From Prevotella lacticifex (GTDB lineage Bacteria; Bacteroidota; Bacteroidia; Bacteroidales; Bacteroidaceae), in assembly GCF_019973375.1 (NCBI RefSeq), contig NZ_BPTV01000001.1:372001-436000 (forward strand): a stretch of 64,000 bases of DNA. The letters are read 5' to 3'. Position numbers and translations under genes: made by a program. The number at the start of each line of letters is the position of its first letter. The first letter of the stretch is position 1. Shown here piece by piece: positions 63,119 through 64,000 of the stretch. The notes beneath the pieces were generated by a model, which was given only the letters and a program-made list of their open reading frames with translations, had not been told where the DNA came from and made no database searches.

Positions 63119-63364
63119 CTGCAAATGAGCGACATAGCCAAAGAAAGTTCGAACTTTGTGAGAACTTTCTTTTGGATATGTCCGAATGCAGCGTACCTTA
63201 TCCAAAGGTCAAATATGATTGCGGATGGTCATAAGAGCCACTATTGCAAGGGGGAAAATTAATGCGCTAACATAAGGAAAATCGCAGAAAAACAGAAGAG
63301 AATTTTGGGACATCAAATTGAAAGTTCTATTTCAGGACAGTACTTCTGAATCACCGGTTTGACT

Positions 63365-63540
63365 ATTGTAAAATTGCGATAAATCTTTACACAAAAATAA
63401 AACCTACCGTTTCGGCTTGCGAAACGGTAGGTTTTAGGCTCTGAAACGGCCCGTTTTGGCTTGCGAAACGGGCTGTTTTGCAACGCAATTTGGCATCTTT
63501 TGTAATGCACTGTCAATCAGTGCGTTGCAAGGGTACTATC
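63365..63540 (+). repeat. 22-bp dyad element, copy 5
   Basis: AAACGG units start at 63422, 63444 and 63466, with degenerate end units at 63400 and 63488. The first central unit has a different inner sequence (AAACGGTAGGTTT) yet keeps the spacing. Flanks TCTTTACAC on the left and AACGCAATTTGGCATCTTTT, TCAATCAGTG on the right match the others. It lies between the helicase promoter and the P-type ATPase 3' end. Confidence 0.85.
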
Positions 63541-63548
63541 AAATTGTG

Positions 63549-64000
63549 TCAATGTTCAAATTTCTTTACATCAAACTTCTTTGTCTGTAATGCTCTCATG
63601 GCATTGAGGACACACAGAATCATGACGCCAACGTCGCCGAAGACAGCCAATGCCATTGCCAGTGAACCAAGCAGTCCTGTGGCGGCGAGGATGAGGATGG
63701 CCACCTTCACGGCTATGGCGAACCAGGCGTTCTCGCGGGCTATGCGTATCGTGCGGCGCGCTATCTTGATTGCACGGACAATCTTCAACGGCCGGTCGTT
63801 CATTATCACCACGTCGGCAGCCTCGATAGCCGCATCGCTACCGACACCGCCCATAGCTATTCCGATGTCGGCACGGGCTAAGACCGGTGCGTCGTTGATG
63901 CCGTCGCCGACAAAAGCGAGAGTTCTTCCCTTGGTCTTCGTCTTCAGCAATTCCTCGACGTATCTGACCTTATCGGCCGGAAGAAGCTCGGAGTGGTACT
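63549..64000 (-). CDS. Heavy-metal P1B-type ATPase, C-terminal part (cut by window edge)
   Basis: The frame is open to the right edge (150 codons seen). The segment has ELLPADKVRYVEELL, the hinge motif FVGDGINDAPVLARADIGIAM in part (GDGINDAP), DAAIEAADVVIM and the two last membrane helices, ending in TKKFDVKKFEH. This is the cytoplasmic P-domain and C-terminus of a Zn/Cd/Pb or Cu exporter; the CPx motif that would help choose the metal is outside the window. The true start lies beyond base 64000. Confidence 0.88.
   Translation of the reverse strand, partial: YHSELLPADKVRYVEELLKTKTKGRTLAFVGDGINDAPVLARADIGIAMGGVGSDAAIEAADVVIMNDRPLKIVRAIKIARRTIRIARENAWFAIAVKVAILILAATGLLGSLAMALAVFGDVGVMILCVLNAMRALQTKKFDVKKFEH

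Overview
The window looks like a chromosomal piece of a Bacteroidales bacterium, most likely Prevotellaceae. Reasons: start sites are preceded by Bacteroidota-type -7 boxes (TAnnTTTG), there is a SusC/SusD polysaccharide utilization locus with a hybrid two-component regulator, and DUF2851, S46 dipeptidyl peptidase, a DUF4143 ATPase and a divergent ArgB next to SpeA are present. No plasmid or phage backbone genes are visible.

Layout. 1-1.35 kb: one end of an IS1634/IS4-like element that truncates a large secreted GLUG/Big2/cohesin/dockerin protein (1.35-3.7 kb). 3.85-5.9 kb: an orphan AAA/DUF4143 ATPase bracketed by an intact tRNA-Met and a decayed copy of its 3' half, as left by site-specific integration. 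6.4-18 kb: a beta-glucan PUL (GH16, SusC, SusD, surface glycan-binding lipoprotein, then the HTCS regulator), all on the minus strand. 18.5-31.7 kb: housekeeping genes (ribF, CPBP protease, wbqC-like, lepB, dapB, DUF2851, thioesterase, dprA, LOG family) and an RND efflux pair without an outer-membrane channel. 32-44.3 kb: ruvB, coaD, an inserted HNH nuclease gene, two glycan esterases facing apart, NUDIX, topA-aroK-speA-argB. 44.4-48 kb: ECF sigma factor with a putative anti-sigma factor, acyltransferase, PfkB sugar kinase. 48.07-49.74 kb: a complete ISAs1-family element with a 10-bp target duplication. 49.8-64 kb: M16 peptidase, PL11 rhamnogalacturonan lyase, SpmA-SpmB fusion, flippase, S46 peptidase, TPR-like protein, dusB, DEAD-box helicase and the end of a metal P-type ATPase.

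The most unusual content is intergenic. Five gaps (about 6.2, 18.4, 34.1, 45.8 and 63.4 kb) carry the same element: dyads of the form AAACGGNCCGTTT at an exact 22-bp spacing, always three central units framed by degenerate end units, inside a partly conserved flank. Other gaps carry unrelated tandem arrays with periods of 22, 33, 44 and 66 bp, all multiples of 11; one further array has a 20-bp period. Several sit at gene 3' ends. All repeat statements come from reading positions in the sequence; no alignment or database search was run.
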